Positions 39,001-46,572 of a stretch of 64,000 bases of DNA are shown in pieces; the stretch's first letter is position 1, and each line of letters starts with the position of its first letter. The stretch covers positions 35,949,214 to 36,013,213 of the forward strand of contig NC_135778.1 of assembly GCF_028453695.1 (NCBI RefSeq). The letters are read 5' to 3'. The stretch is from Augochlora pura (taxonomy: Eukaryota; Arthropoda; Insecta; Hymenoptera; Halictidae). The position numbers and the translations under genes were made by a program. The notes beneath the pieces were generated by a model that did not search any database, was not told where the DNA came from, and was given only the letters and a program-made list of their open reading frames with translations.

Positions 39001-40083
39001 GACGCTGCGGGCTCGCGCACCGTTTGCCCCCTCCTGGAGACTTTCTAATAATCGGAGGAAAATATGATTGACACGGAGGACAGGGAGCGGATCCTATGCC
39101 ACCTGTCTCTCCCTGGCATTCGCCTGCGATCGACCCAGGCCGAGGAATCGGGGGAGGACGGCTACCGTGGCCAAGTCTTCGCATACGGCAAGAGCGAAAG
39201 TCGTCTCTACAGTTTCATGAAATTGCGATGGGTACACGGAGAGAAGCTTCGATGAAAAAGGGGGCAAAGATTCTTTCGGTGGTCTCTTGTAACCGTCCTC
39301 CCCCTCTCCTCCCTCAATTTCAGAATATTGGGAACCGGACGTAAAATCGGCTAGATATGCTTCTCCTCTTTAACTTCGATTGGTTTACGATGCACTCCAA
39401 CTTCTTTTTTTTTTACATTCTTTCGGATTATGAAAGTGCCCTAAGTTCATAAGAAAATATGTTGAGGATAAAGAGTTTGTAAAAGTGCACCGTATACTAG
39501 TTTAAAAACAAAAGGCCAATAGAAAGGTTAACGTTCGTTTTAGAAAAGATCCGATAAAAATGTTAAATGATTCATGTGATATTTAACTTTTACGTAGAAA
39601 TTAAAAATAATATTTTGATATTCATTGATATACAAACTGTTCCAACTATAAAAGCTGATCATTTTTAAACTATTGAATATATACAAAATTATGAAATGAA
39701 AATTGAATAGTATAAGCGGGCAGACTTTTTGATGAAAGTGAGATTTATTGTATATCGTTAATTAAACTAATTCTATATTACAAATGAAAGACGAATAGAA
39801 AGGTCAACGTTTGTTTTAGAAGAGATCCGATAAAAATGTTAAATTTAGAAGTTTAACTTTTACCTAGAAATTAATTAATACTACAGATTTGAAAAACAAG
39901 ATATTTTAAGGAGAGTATTGCGAATCGTCATCGCGAATTCGGATGTCCGCGGTGAAGGGTTGGCAGCAATCGAGCTTCATCTACGATTTCATTGTTACAG
40001 AATTCGCGCACGCGCTCGGCGAGCCAGGGATCGACGACGACGACGACGACGAGGACGAGGAGCTGCAGTCCCCGGGTTACTAG
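1795..40083 (+). CDS. Calmodulin-like EF-hand protein, 3' part (four exons, 5' end outside window)
   Basis: Exons 1795-1910, 28049-28139, 38937-38993 and 40001-40083 join in one frame with canonical GT/AG sites and end at TAG 40081-40083, giving 114 complete codons in the window. Residues 1-9 are the second half of an EF-hand (GDGNVSFEEF). Residues 10-38 are the linker ending in ELRDAFR. The loop at 41-52 (DKHNRGYITASD) is a degenerate EF-hand with His, Arg and Asp at positions 3, 5 and 12. The loop at 77-88 (DVDGDGRIDFYE) is canonical. A tail with six Asp in a row follows. The family binds Ca2+ as a sensor in the cytosol; any target is unknown. The wording matches what I remember of Drosophila CG11638 and its insect orthologues, but this was not checked by search. 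The first exon here starts in phase 1, so N-terminal EF-hands lie upstream of base 1. Confidence 0.9.
3005..3101 (-). mobile_element. Family J fragment, reverse orientation
   Basis: Read from 3101 downward it gives TTAACCTCTTAGG, then ATTTTTCTTAATATATATAT, matching the family J left end and core. A second CCTCTAA end lies about 30 bp inside. Confidence 0.5.
5759..5926. mobile_element. TTAA MITE, family A copy 1
   Basis: The 168-bp element is bounded by TTAA. Its terminal inverted repeat is TTAACCCTTTGCACTCGAG on the left and CGAGTGCAAAGGGTTAA on the right. A 6-bp stem hairpin (TGGCGC...GCGCCA, 5778-5796) sits just inside the left end. It has no coding capacity. TTAA boundaries suggest a piggyBac-type non-autonomous element (inference). 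Confidence 0.8.
7166..7220. mobile_element. Family B left-end fragment
   Basis: TTAA, ACTTTACCGACC and CCTATAAATCGGCTTTTTAT parallel the left end of the 26076 copy, including part of its hairpin. No right end was found. Confidence 0.5.
7638..7883. mobile_element. TTAA MITE, family A-like (246 bp)
   Basis: The left end TTGACCCTTTGCACTCG (TTAA decayed to TTGA) pairs with the right end CGCAAAGGGTTAA. A GATTTC...GAAATC hairpin at 7654-7670 follows the left repeat. The inside, read in reverse, matches the element at 33967 (AAATTGTTAYAGCAC followed by TTCCAAAAT). Confidence 0.65.
8469..8509. repeat. Nested palindrome
   Basis: A perfect 16-bp palindrome CGAAGTAATTACTTCG (8479-8494) sits between the arms GCAGGCA (8469-8475) and TGCCTGC (8503-8509). 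Confidence 0.8.
9025..9110. repeat. 18-bp tandem repeat, 4.8 copies
   Basis: The unit CATAACCTTGAATTGTTC is repeated at 9025, 9043, 9061, 9079 and 9097 (the last copy partial), with one or two substitutions per copy. The 101-codon frame over it is a product of the repeat. Confidence 0.9.
11021..11070. repeat. 50-bp dispersed direct repeat, copy 1
   Basis: TGGAAGATATAATAGTTTGT, then TTGCTTTTCAGGGTATGATA recurs at 13268-13315 with few changes. Confidence 0.75.
11678..11700. mobile_element. Solitary family A end
   Basis: TTAACCCTTTGCACTCCGCG matches the family A terminal repeat. I found no partner end downstream, so this is a truncated or decayed copy. A tandem repeat begins 44 bp further on. 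Confidence 0.5.
11744..11853. repeat. 31-35 bp AT-rich tandem repeat
   Basis: Units starting AGTATACGTATA or AGTGTACGTATA begin at 11744, 11775, 11810 and 11845 (partial). The unit beginning at 11810 is almost identical to the one at 11775. Confidence 0.85.
13268..13315. repeat. 50-bp dispersed direct repeat, copy 2
   Basis: GGAATATATAATAGTCTGTT, then TTGCTTTTCAGGTTATGATA matches 11021-11070. It probably belongs to an unrecognised interspersed element. Confidence 0.75.
15728..16086. mobile_element. TTAA element with internal minisatellite (359 bp)
   Basis: It is bounded by TTAA at 15728-15731 and 16083-16086. It opens TTAACCCCTTACCGTGCTTT and ends GGAAGCGGTTAA. Most of it is an approximately 45-bp tandem repeat. 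The sequence TGGTGAACGTATTTC borders it on the right and TGGTAAACGTATTTC on the left. Confidence 0.5.
15736..15970. repeat. Approximately 45-bp minisatellite with palindromic core, about 5 copies
   Basis: Each unit has CGCGAGTC-NG-ACTCGCGAA followed by a CAAACATAAACAT-like spacer. Starts are near 15740, 15793, 15838, 15883 and 15931. Both strands stay open because of the repeat, not because it is a gene. Confidence 0.85.
16102..16364. mobile_element. TTAA MITE, family B copy 1 (263 bp)
   Basis: The ends are TTAACACTTTACCGAC and GGTCGGTAAAGTGTTAA. The same 15-bp sequence TGGTGAACGTATTTC lies immediately outside each TTAA. Confidence 0.8.
17718..17739. repeat. C22 homopolymer
   Basis: Twenty-two consecutive C bases, followed by a G-rich stretch. 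It lies in a pyrimidine-rich intron block that also includes 17326-17409. Confidence 0.9.
18884..18970. mobile_element. Family J fragment
   Basis: It starts TTAACGTCTTCGCACGGGTG and continues with ATTTTGCGCAAATGGAG, TTTTTCATAACTAAATTAC and a TCTTAATATATATTTTCC block, matching the 32372 copy. The right end was not found. Confidence 0.65.
19440..19486. repeat. 18-bp perfect inverted repeat with 11-nt loop
   Basis: TAAATAATAACGAATTAA (19440-19457) is the reverse complement of 19469-19486. It is AT-rich with no T-run suggesting a function. Confidence 0.85.
21064..21095. repeat. AG dinucleotide repeat (32 bp)
   Basis: An uninterrupted GA run inside the 26-kb intron. Confidence 0.95.
26076..26310. 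mobile_element. TTAA MITE, family B copy 2 (235 bp)
   Basis: The ends TTAACGCTTTACCGACCGGT and ACCGGTCGGTAAAGTGTTAA are near-perfect inverted repeats of 20 bp. A 10-bp perfect stem (AGCCTATAAA...TTTATAGGCT, 26096-26122) lies just inside the left end. Confidence 0.82.
26808..27027. mobile_element. TTAA MITE, family C copy 1 (220 bp)
   Basis: It is bounded by TTAACACTAAACC and GATTTAGTGTTAA. A hairpin at 26824-26840 (TCGG...CCGA) follows the left end. It aligns over its whole length with 41944-42167. Confidence 0.82.
28049..28139 (+). CDS. Calmodulin-like gene, exon encoding EF-hand 3
   Basis: The acceptor GCTTTCAG ends at 28048 and the donor is GTACGT at 28140. The exon starts in phase 0 and leaves one base (A) for the next exon. 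It encodes VFDKHNRGYITASDLRAVLQ, then CLGEDLSEEE. The EF loop has His and Arg where Asp/Asn/Ser ligands are expected and Asp at the bidentate position, so Ca2+ binding by this loop is doubtful. Confidence 0.92.
28712..28803. repeat. 33-34 bp tandem repeat, 2.7 copies
   Basis: Units beginning AGGTAATAAATAA start at 28712, 28745 and 28779. Each carries TATACAYGG and the first two end CCTTTTCGG or CCTTTCGG. Confidence 0.88.
30187..30429. mobile_element. TTAA MITE, family K copy 1 (243 bp)
   Basis: The left end TTAACTCCTTGTACTACG pairs with the right end GTGCAAAGGGGTTAA. The right half matches 62365-62582 (TCTAGACTYTRATARTAGAA and GATTTCGATT). Confidence 0.65.
32372..32565. mobile_element. TTAA-type MITE, family J (194 bp)
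   Basis: The left end TTAGCCTCTTAGGCAC pairs with the right end GTGTCTAAGAGGTTAA. The core contains TTTTGCGCAAA, then AAGTTTTTCATAACT and ATTTTTCTTAATA, shared with copies near 18884, 60741 and (reversed) 3101. Confidence 0.75.
33967..34259. mobile_element. TTAA MITE, family A-like (293 bp)
   Basis: The left end TTAACCCTTCGCACTCGAA is followed by the hairpin GGTG...CACC at 33987-34003. The right end GGCACGGAATGTGTTAA matches the left end only loosely. Internal sequence matches the 7638-7883 element in the opposite orientation. Confidence 0.6.
34741..34755. repeat. GC dinucleotide repeat (15 bp)
   Basis: Alternating GC run in a CpG-rich intron block. Confidence 0.9.
35080..35098. repeat. AT dinucleotide repeat
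   Basis: An uninterrupted TA run of about 19 bp. Confidence 0.9.
38249..38470. repeat. Approximately 83-bp tandem repeat, 2.7 copies
   Basis: Units beginning CAAAAGNAGAAGTCGCAATT start near 38250, 38332 and 38415. They continue with GAGCTGATATAAA and end in the GACATAACCTTAACATAACC motif. Confidence 0.88.
38715..38732. repeat. TG dinucleotide repeat (18 bp)
   Basis: Nine uninterrupted TG units, about 220 bp upstream of the EF-hand 4 exon. Confidence 0.95.
38801..38820. repeat. AG dinucleotide repeat (20 bp)
   Basis: Ten uninterrupted AG units, about 115 bp upstream of the EF-hand 4 exon. Confidence 0.95.
38937..38993 (+). CDS. Calmodulin-like gene, 57-bp exon encoding EF-hand 4
   Basis: The acceptor is TTTCAG at 38931-38936 and the donor is GTAAGC at 38994. 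With the base carried over from the previous exon it reads IEDMIKEVDVDGDGRIDFY plus the first base of Glu. The loop is a textbook Ca2+-binding EF-hand, and its terminal Glu codon is split by the final intron. Confidence 0.92.
39510..39606. repeat. Dispersed repeat in final intron, copy 1
   Basis: Blocks AATAGAAAGGTTAACGTTCG, then GATCCGATAAAAATGTTAAA and TTTAACTTTTACGTAGAAAT recur at 39786-39878. Confidence 0.82.
39786..39878. repeat. Dispersed repeat in final intron, copy 2
   Basis: This is a direct copy of 39510-39606 with about 10 percent substitutions and a short internal deletion. Confidence 0.82.
40001..40083 (+). CDS. Calmodulin-like gene, terminal exon with acidic tail
   Basis: I identified this exon from splice phase, because it is too short to stand out as a frame. 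The acceptor TTGTTACAG ends at 40000. Two bases complete the split Glu codon, then the frame reads FAHALGEPGI, six Asp, EDEELQSPGY and TAG. FxxALGEP directly after the EF-hand 4 loop is what the family needs to finish the exiting helix, which supports the join. A possible AATAAA polyadenylation signal at 40958-40963 would give a 3' UTR of about 0.9 kb. That signal lies inside a TTAA element and is uncertain. Confidence 0.88.
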
Positions 40084-40389
40084 AATTTTACCTATTCTCG
40101 TCTCTGTGTTAGATAGAACGAATTAAAGATGAACGAACGGCGATCGCGTACGGATCGCGCTCACTGTTCTACCCTCTGGCATTCGCGGTCGCGAGCACGA
40201 CCCCCCTGCCGCGGCAGGCGCGCGACGATCGAGAACATGAACGAGCGGCGGAAAGCGGGAACATTTCGACTTCCCGCTGACGCGGAAGATGGTTGCCGGT
40301 CGTGCCGATAGGGCGCGGCACCTTCTGGTACCGCGACAGGGTCACGAACCGCGGCACCGTTTCGAAATTTACCGTCTGATAACGTTCGG

Positions 40390-40693
40390 TTAACCAGTTA
40401 ACTGTGGCGATCTCGTTGCAAAGCGTGTGTCGCGATAATCAGGCGATGACGAAGGAATTTACGAATCCAACTGAAATTATTTATAATTTTCATTTGTTCC
40501 TTTTATTTCGTCTTGATCTCTAAATATTTTAAACGTATTAAAATTTACGGATATGATTTAGTTATCGCCAGAATTATAATTTAAATATCAAATTGTAACG
40601 AAATTTTACGCTTGTTGGATATAATCGTCGTGACACAAAATTCTGCCACATCTCCATGACGGATATAGTCGTCGAACACACTTAACTGGTTAA
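40390..40693. mobile_element. TTAA MITE, family D, full copy (304 bp)
   Basis: The ends are TTAACCAGTTAACTG and CTTAACTGGTTAA. Other copies lie at 60533 (left half) and 50440 (right half). Shared internal blocks include ATTATTTATAATTTTCATTT and ATATTAAAATTTACG-type sequence. Confidence 0.82.
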
Positions 40694-40819
40694 TGTCAGA
40701 GGACCGTTTTCACAAGCCCTAATCTCGCCTACCGTAAGATCTCTGTAGATACAATGGCAGCTGCGATTTTATGTTACCTCGAATCGTCGATCGAATACGC
40801 TTCGCAGTCCTATTTCCTT

Positions 40820-41116
40820 TTAACTCTTTCGCTCCGACGGGCGTATATATACGCCCTCGAAGAATGACCATTTATATACGAAGAGCGTATATATACGTTT
40901 ATACTTTTATTCCGCACTTTTGTTAATCAACACACAGTTGACTATAATATTTAAAGAAATAAATTATGATTACAAACTTTTATATTTCAGAAAACAAAAT
41001 GTATTACTAAATGTGATAAATATCATTGTAAAATTTAGGAAACAAGAAACTGACTTCTACTTTGTAGCATTTCAGTGTCAACTACTCAGTAATGCACTCC
41101 ATAGCGAAAGGGTTAA
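40820..41116. mobile_element. TTAA MITE, family A-like with strong palindrome (297 bp)
   Basis: The left end TTAACTCTTTCGCTCCG pairs with a right end reading GGAGTGC in the family consensus and AGCGAAAGGGTTAA here. A perfect 18-bp palindrome, GGGCGTATATATACGCCC (40839-40856), lies just inside the left end. Confidence 0.65.
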
Positions 41117-41446
41117 AAGAGCTTGTAAAAGGTCAGATTATTACACAGATAGCAGCAGACCGGAAATATTAAGAGAATACAATATGTTCGAACGATTACA
41201 AACGCGACAGAGATGATATTTTTCAACGAACTAAACTCGCTCGTTTTATTCGCGGCGCGACCATAATTAATCAGCACGGCGAGTTCATAATCTCGAGGCA
41301 CGCCGTCTACCGTATCTAGTAAATAACACAGATTCGACCTCTTGCGATGGTCGCGTGTCCAGCGCGAATGCGAAACACAGGGTCAACGCGGCAATTGTTT
41401 TCGCGTAACATAAAGTCACAGCCGGCGGGGCGTCTAACTTTCTTCG

Positions 41447-41665
41447 TTAACCCTTTGCGCTCCGAATGCTTTTATATTTAAGAGTGCAGCAACTCAGACA
41501 TTTTTATTTTGGCGCACAACTTCTGTTTTGATAAAAAAAAGGTCTTGAATTAATAATAAGAATTCATTTATTTCATTAATATAATTTCTGATAAAAGATA
41601 CGGAATTTGAAATTTAAATTTAACAAACTGCGCAACAGCGGCGCCTATGGAGTGCAAAGGGTTAA
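41447..41665. mobile_element. TTAA MITE, family A (219 bp)
   Basis: The ends are TTAACCCTTTGCGCTCCG and GGAGTGCAAAGGGTTAA. GGCGCC lies just inside the right end, as in other family A copies. Confidence 0.75.
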
Positions 41666-41943
41666 CTGTGCAGTAAAGTATCTACTGGATAAACCTTCTC
41701 AGACCGTTTTTGGTGGCTTACGCGACTGTAACGAACGAGGAAAGGGCGAGGGATAAGGCACAAATAGTCGCCGAGTGACGCGCATTGTGCTCCTTCCTCT
41801 CGCCAGTTTCTTCGTCCGAATCTCTCGATGTACACGCGACTCGATCGTGAACGATTCCCTTCTAAGATATCTGAATTTGTCGATTTTACTCTCGTCTAAC
41901 TATAGATCTCATTGTTATTCACCTAAAAGTAATTGTAAGAACC

Positions 41944-42167
41944 TTAACACTAAACCTACCAAGTCGGTCGAAACGACCGATTCCACACTTTTTCTTTTAA
42001 AATCTTTTAGATTATAAAAACTTTTACATGCGAAATTATTAAATGGATATCACGATTGAAGCATAAATTATAACACAAATGGCAGAACATCTAAATAAAT
42101 TCAGTTTTGCTATTGTTCTGAAGCAAAACGTGTAGCCGCTGTTCGAGCTCGGTAGGTTTAGTGTTAA
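41944..42167. mobile_element. TTAA MITE, family C copy 2 (224 bp)
   Basis: The ends are TTAACACTAAACCTACC and GGTAGGTTTAGTGTTAA. The hairpin TCGGTCG-AAA-CGACCGA spans 41964-41980. It shares CGATTCCACACTTTTTCTTT and AATTATAACACAAATGGCAG with copy 1. Confidence 0.85.
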
Positions 42168-45100
42168 CGCCGAGCACCGCGGATAGGAACCGGATCGATC
42201 GACGCACCGAACGATCGATCGGCGTGGTTGAATTGGAAGCTTATCCGAGAACCGGCTGACAATCGTTGATCAACGGCAGAAGACGTTGCTATTCGTTATC
42301 AGGGAGATACAGCTCTACTTGATGGAATATCGTTGTCGGGCATCCCCCGTTTTGTCCTTTTATCCGAAACCGGGAAAGCGAAACCCGAAAAACCGACGAC
42401 TTTGTTCGGGGGAGAGATGTTAACGCGGAATTTGAAATCGATCTTGATCGCTTTGCTCTCCTCGAGCTTCGTACTGTGTACCTTATTAAACGATACTTCA
42501 CTGTTTCGCCAAATAACAAAAAGCCGCACGCTGTTTCAAGAATATTTTAAAGGGTCTAATAAATCTAATAAAGTGACGATTCTTCTTCATGTTCCAGCTT
42601 GCAATCCTCCCGATCGTTGTCCATCCCGAAATCGTTTTTTATGGTTTCCCAAATTATTGCTGCTTGAATTTTGTTTACAAGCGGAGAAACGATCGGAGAA
42701 TATTTATTGTATTGTCGAGATCGTTTATCGACCAATTAGCGTATTTGCATTTTTATTGTATTAGAATGTTTTCAGTAGACTAGGATTTTTCTTTTGAGAC
42801 ACAGTTATTTGGTAAATAGAAAAAATAGAAATGGAAAAAATATGCCAAAGTTACAGAATCCAGACGATTGTTTCAACAAAAGTCAATTCAAATGAAACGG
42901 TATTGCGCCATCTCAAATTCTCGTCAATTTCTAAAAGCAAAATTAAAGAGATCGGGTTGCTCGAAAACAGCAGCCGCGCAGATATTTCTTGAACGTTCAT
43001 TTTTTATTAGCGATAAATAAACTTACATATCTTTACAGTAACAACATCCTCTCGTAACTCTCGGAAAATATGGTAATATCTATCCGCGTAAATACAATAT
43101 AGATCAAGACTTCCATTCTGTTGCGTTCGTATCATCTTATTGTTGCCGCTTAATGGTATGCTTTCGTAGTTGAACCGTGTCCGCGTGAATAGCGACACGC
43201 TCGCGTCCCGTGACACACACACCGAGACGAAAATTACGGGCGCGCTTCTCTGATCTTTTCGGGAGAATTAAAGTTAAACGGAAAAAAAAATATAGAACAC
43301 GGAAGAGAAGAAAGAAAAGCTCTGTACGACGCGAAACGCGTGTACGGAGGATCTAACCGTTGCGCGTGTACGGGTTTTACAATGGCGGCCTGCGAGCCCT
43401 TCGGGAAGATACGCGTTGCCGACGCGTCCCCGCGAACTCGCCCGACGTCGCGCGAAATCACCGACACCGTCCGTCCACGATAACGTTCGTCGTCCACGAA
43501 ACACGGACGTCGCTTTCAATTTCGTTTCTATTCGCTACTGCCATTCGCTCGACTCTAAAAGCAACCGGAGTATCTGTACGTGCAATATTTGTTTGCTCCC
43601 GGCTCTGCGCCGCTCGCGAGTCCTCGACTCGTGACCAGCCCTATCGACGTGTTAACAAATTAGGGGCGCGAGACTCCGCGCGTCGTGTTTTACTCGAATT
43701 TACAAGCACCGAGTCTCTTTTGCTCGCTCTGCTTCCCACACGGTGGAGTCCGCCGATTTATCCGAACCTTCGGGTGAAAAATAACTATGACGTTCGTAAA
43801 ACATGGTCCAAATAGAAAAAATCACTGTGTTCGTGTAGCAAGATCGCCACCTGGCAGTGGTTGCGATCAAAATAGCTCAATCGCGAGTACGGTTGCCCGA
43901 AAGTCGCAACAATCGCGTTCAGACATGCGGACCTCCACCGTGATCGAAGAAAGCGTCGCGTCCGCGGAACAATACAAGTTTTGAAAGACGCGCGACGCTT
44001 TAGCAAGTACGCATACGCTCGTGCACCGGTTGCCGTGCAATTCATTCCTGGCCGTCTAGACTGTGGGCACAGAACGCAATAAAATAAAAACTTCAACGAA
44101 ACCCGAGAAAGTTTTTATTTTATCTTCACTCGAACATCCTCAACGAAAGAAACGAACCTCCTCTGCGCGATTGCAGCACCCCCCGCCAATTGGTTCTAGA
44201 AAAATGTAAAATCGAAGAAATGTCCACAGTCCAGCGATGCGACAGCGTGTGCCGCCTACGCGTCTCATGCTCGGAGTCTGCGCGCGCGTGTTCGCGCGAA
44301 GCGATTGCAACCGTGCTGCAATCGTCTCTCGGTTTACAATTCTAACGATAGCGAGCGTACAATTGTCCAACGTGAAAACAAACGGGAACGCGAGAAGCAC
44401 GAATCGAGGATCGTGCCGGATGCAAAACGAACCTCGCGAGCCGCCGCAAACATTTTCGGCGACGCGCGTCCGCCTGTCGCGTTTCCCTACGCCATTCAGC
44501 TCTCGCCGTTAAACTCTGGTCGTCTCTATCTCAGTCCTTGACCCCAACCAGGTCGCCGTTGGAATCATCCGTTCCGCAAAGTCGTCTCGAAGCATTCGAA
44601 CTCCGCGTCAAAACCGAATCGTGTCCGCGACCGATCTCCCTCGCTTACACACCTCTTTTCACTTCGCCGACGGAAAAAAGGCTATACAATAGTCAAAAAA
44701 TATGATTCGCCGATAATCTCGTACAAGGCGATATATATGTTTATACATACATAATATTTATACGCATGTACCAGTTAAGAGGAAAAAGCTTTCGTTTAAT
44801 GATATACCAGGTACCTCCGGTCCACACACGCCCGGAGGTGATCCTTACGCGTGTACGTACGTTCGCGAGCATGCCCAAGCGTCGTCGCGCGATCGAAGTA
44901 CGTCGCTCGCGCCGCTGAGAATTCGTCAAAACCTTCACCCCTCAATCGCGTCATCCTCGTGGCTTATTCGAAGCAGAACCGACCGACGGTTGTCGCCGCG
45001 ACATTGATAAATACGCGTCGTCGAATAGCGATCATCGCGCGCCACAAAGTCGAATACATGTGTTCGTGGTTTGCCGCGTGTCGGAGGATCGTTCGTCCAC

Positions 45101-46245
45101 GGACGGTCAAGGGCGACATTTTTCTTGACCGCAGAAAAATGAACGCCCTATCGATCCGCGAACGATCCAACGCGATAGCCGCGCCCAAGCGTCCCGCTCT
45201 CATTCCTTTCGAGGAACTGAATTTCTTTTCTGTTACATTTTTGTTCGCAAAGTCGCGCGTGCTCGTGGAAAAACGTTCAAAAAGGTGTCTCGTCATCTGG
45301 GCGACAGGTTTACAAAAATTTGGCGCGTCTCGGTCGCGCTACGTCTTAAAAGCTGGATGCGCGCGCTCACGCGATTTACGGAATCACAATTGTGTATATA
45401 TAAAAAAGAATCAGACCTCTTCGTAATCTCGCGCAACTGTCCCGTTTGAGCAGTCGAGGTTTTGGCTTTTTCTCAAGTCACTGCGCATAACCGGCGAATT
45501 CGGAATCGCACTCTGACAGGGTCCAATCGTAGAGCACTGCAGGTTCCACACCGATAACGGAAAACGAACCACAATAACGCACACTTCAGACTCGCGACGT
45601 ACAATCAAAAGTCTCATCGTGTTGTGGTGATCAATGCTAAGTGTCCTTGGATAAGTAACATTTAACCGCGCAACAACGTGTCTCTCATAAGTATCGTTTC
45701 AAGCAACATCGTTGTAAGTAGCGAACGGATCGCAGCGTCGCTGTAACAATCAGCCTGTCGTTTTCATTTGCGAAAACAATCGTCCCGTCGCCGCGTCCGT
45801 TTGCTACCGATCTCGCGTCTCCCGAACTCTTTCTAGCCGACACCGAACGGAGAACCGTTCGCGTGCCGTGGTCTTCCGAGTAAAACATTCGCAGCTTCGC
45901 GGAGAGTCTCTCCGCGTTGCTGAACCGTCGGATGAATTCTTAAAGCGTTTTTTGGCAAGTGTCGACTGTGTAAAACAGTCGGAACACGCTACCGACGAAA
46001 AACGCAGCCCCGTTGGAGCGATCGTCGCGTGATGTCGCGATCTTCCTCTATCGATCAATGACTCCTCAACGCTGTCCTTCAGGATTACGAGCGTTCGCGA
46101 TGGCAACGGTGGCGGCGGCGTTGGCGGCGGCTGCGGCGTACCGCTGTCGCCTTCTCCTGACGACGGAGGGCGTGTTTAATTTTCGACGGCGGTGCGACGA
46201 CGGGACCGAGGAACGACTGTGATCCCATCTCGCTGCTCGTCTACC

Positions 46246-46572
46246 TCAAAGGACCGGCTCCTCGTCGGTGTCTTCGTTCTCCTCTTGCTCCTGCGTCGAA
46301 CACTGCGCTCCCGATGATCCAGCCGGCAATGAGCTCGTCTTTACCCGTCTTTGCCTTTTCTGTTGGCTGCTGCCGCCGCCGCCGCCGCCGTTGCTGCTGC
46401 TGCTTGCGCTGGAAATGCTCGAGCTGCTGATCGAATTCGCGCAAGCCGTGACCAAGTCCGTCCGGTGGCCGTGCGGGTCTATCAAGGGCCGCAGAGCGGA
46501 TCTCAGGGACCAGGAGAGTCGTGGATATGTGCGCTCTTGCTGGGTCATCAACTCTTTGCTTTGATTCTGTGT
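46246..46572 (-). CDS. Fusion gene, terminal exon (end of PP-loop domain and low-complexity tail)
   Basis: The acceptor TTTTCCGCAG precedes 46572. It joins in phase 0 to the exon ending SSDLSE and reads TQNQSKELMTQQERTYPRLS, then WSLRSALRPLID, which matches the closing helix of TtcA-like proteins. A tail of Ser and Gly runs, a basic QQKRQRRVK stretch and an acidic end follow, with the stop at 46248-46246. A minus-strand ATTAAA at 46180-46175 is a possible poly(A) signal. Confidence 0.8.
   Translation of the reverse strand, partial: TQNQSKELMTQQERTYPRLSWSLRSALRPLIDPHGHRTDLVTACANSISSSSISSASSSSNGGGGGGSSQQKRQRRVKTSSLPAGSSGAQCSTQEQEENEDTDEEPVL

Larger units (their letters stand above)
38994..40000 (+). 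other. 1.0-kb final intron of the calmodulin-like gene
   Basis: The donor is GTAAGC and the acceptor TTGTTACAG. Reading through the donor would add about 22 codons before a stop, so intron retention would replace the end of EF-hand 4 and the acidic tail. It contains a duplicated segment of about 95 bp (39510-39606 and 39786-39878). Confidence 0.8.
40084..46245. other. Convergent intergenic / 3' UTR region
   Basis: The two genes end toward each other here. The left part holds TTAA elements (40390-40693, 40820-41116, 41447-41665, 41944-42167). The right part, about 43.2-46.2 kb, is CpG-rich, with frames up to 191 codons that lack convincing starts or recognisable sequence. It may be UTR or regulatory DNA. 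A minus-strand AATAAA at 44118-44113 could end a long 3' UTR of the fusion gene. Confidence 0.5.

Noticed and set aside
42333..42764. 143-codon plus-strand frame with a hydrophobic stretch.
   Set aside because: It has no ATG at the start, no family resemblance and no splice context. Minus-strand frames overlap it equally well.
44851..45426. 191-codon plus-strand frame.
   Set aside because: It starts with a non-ATG codon, has no recognisable motif and lies in CpG-rich DNA with open frames on the opposite strand.
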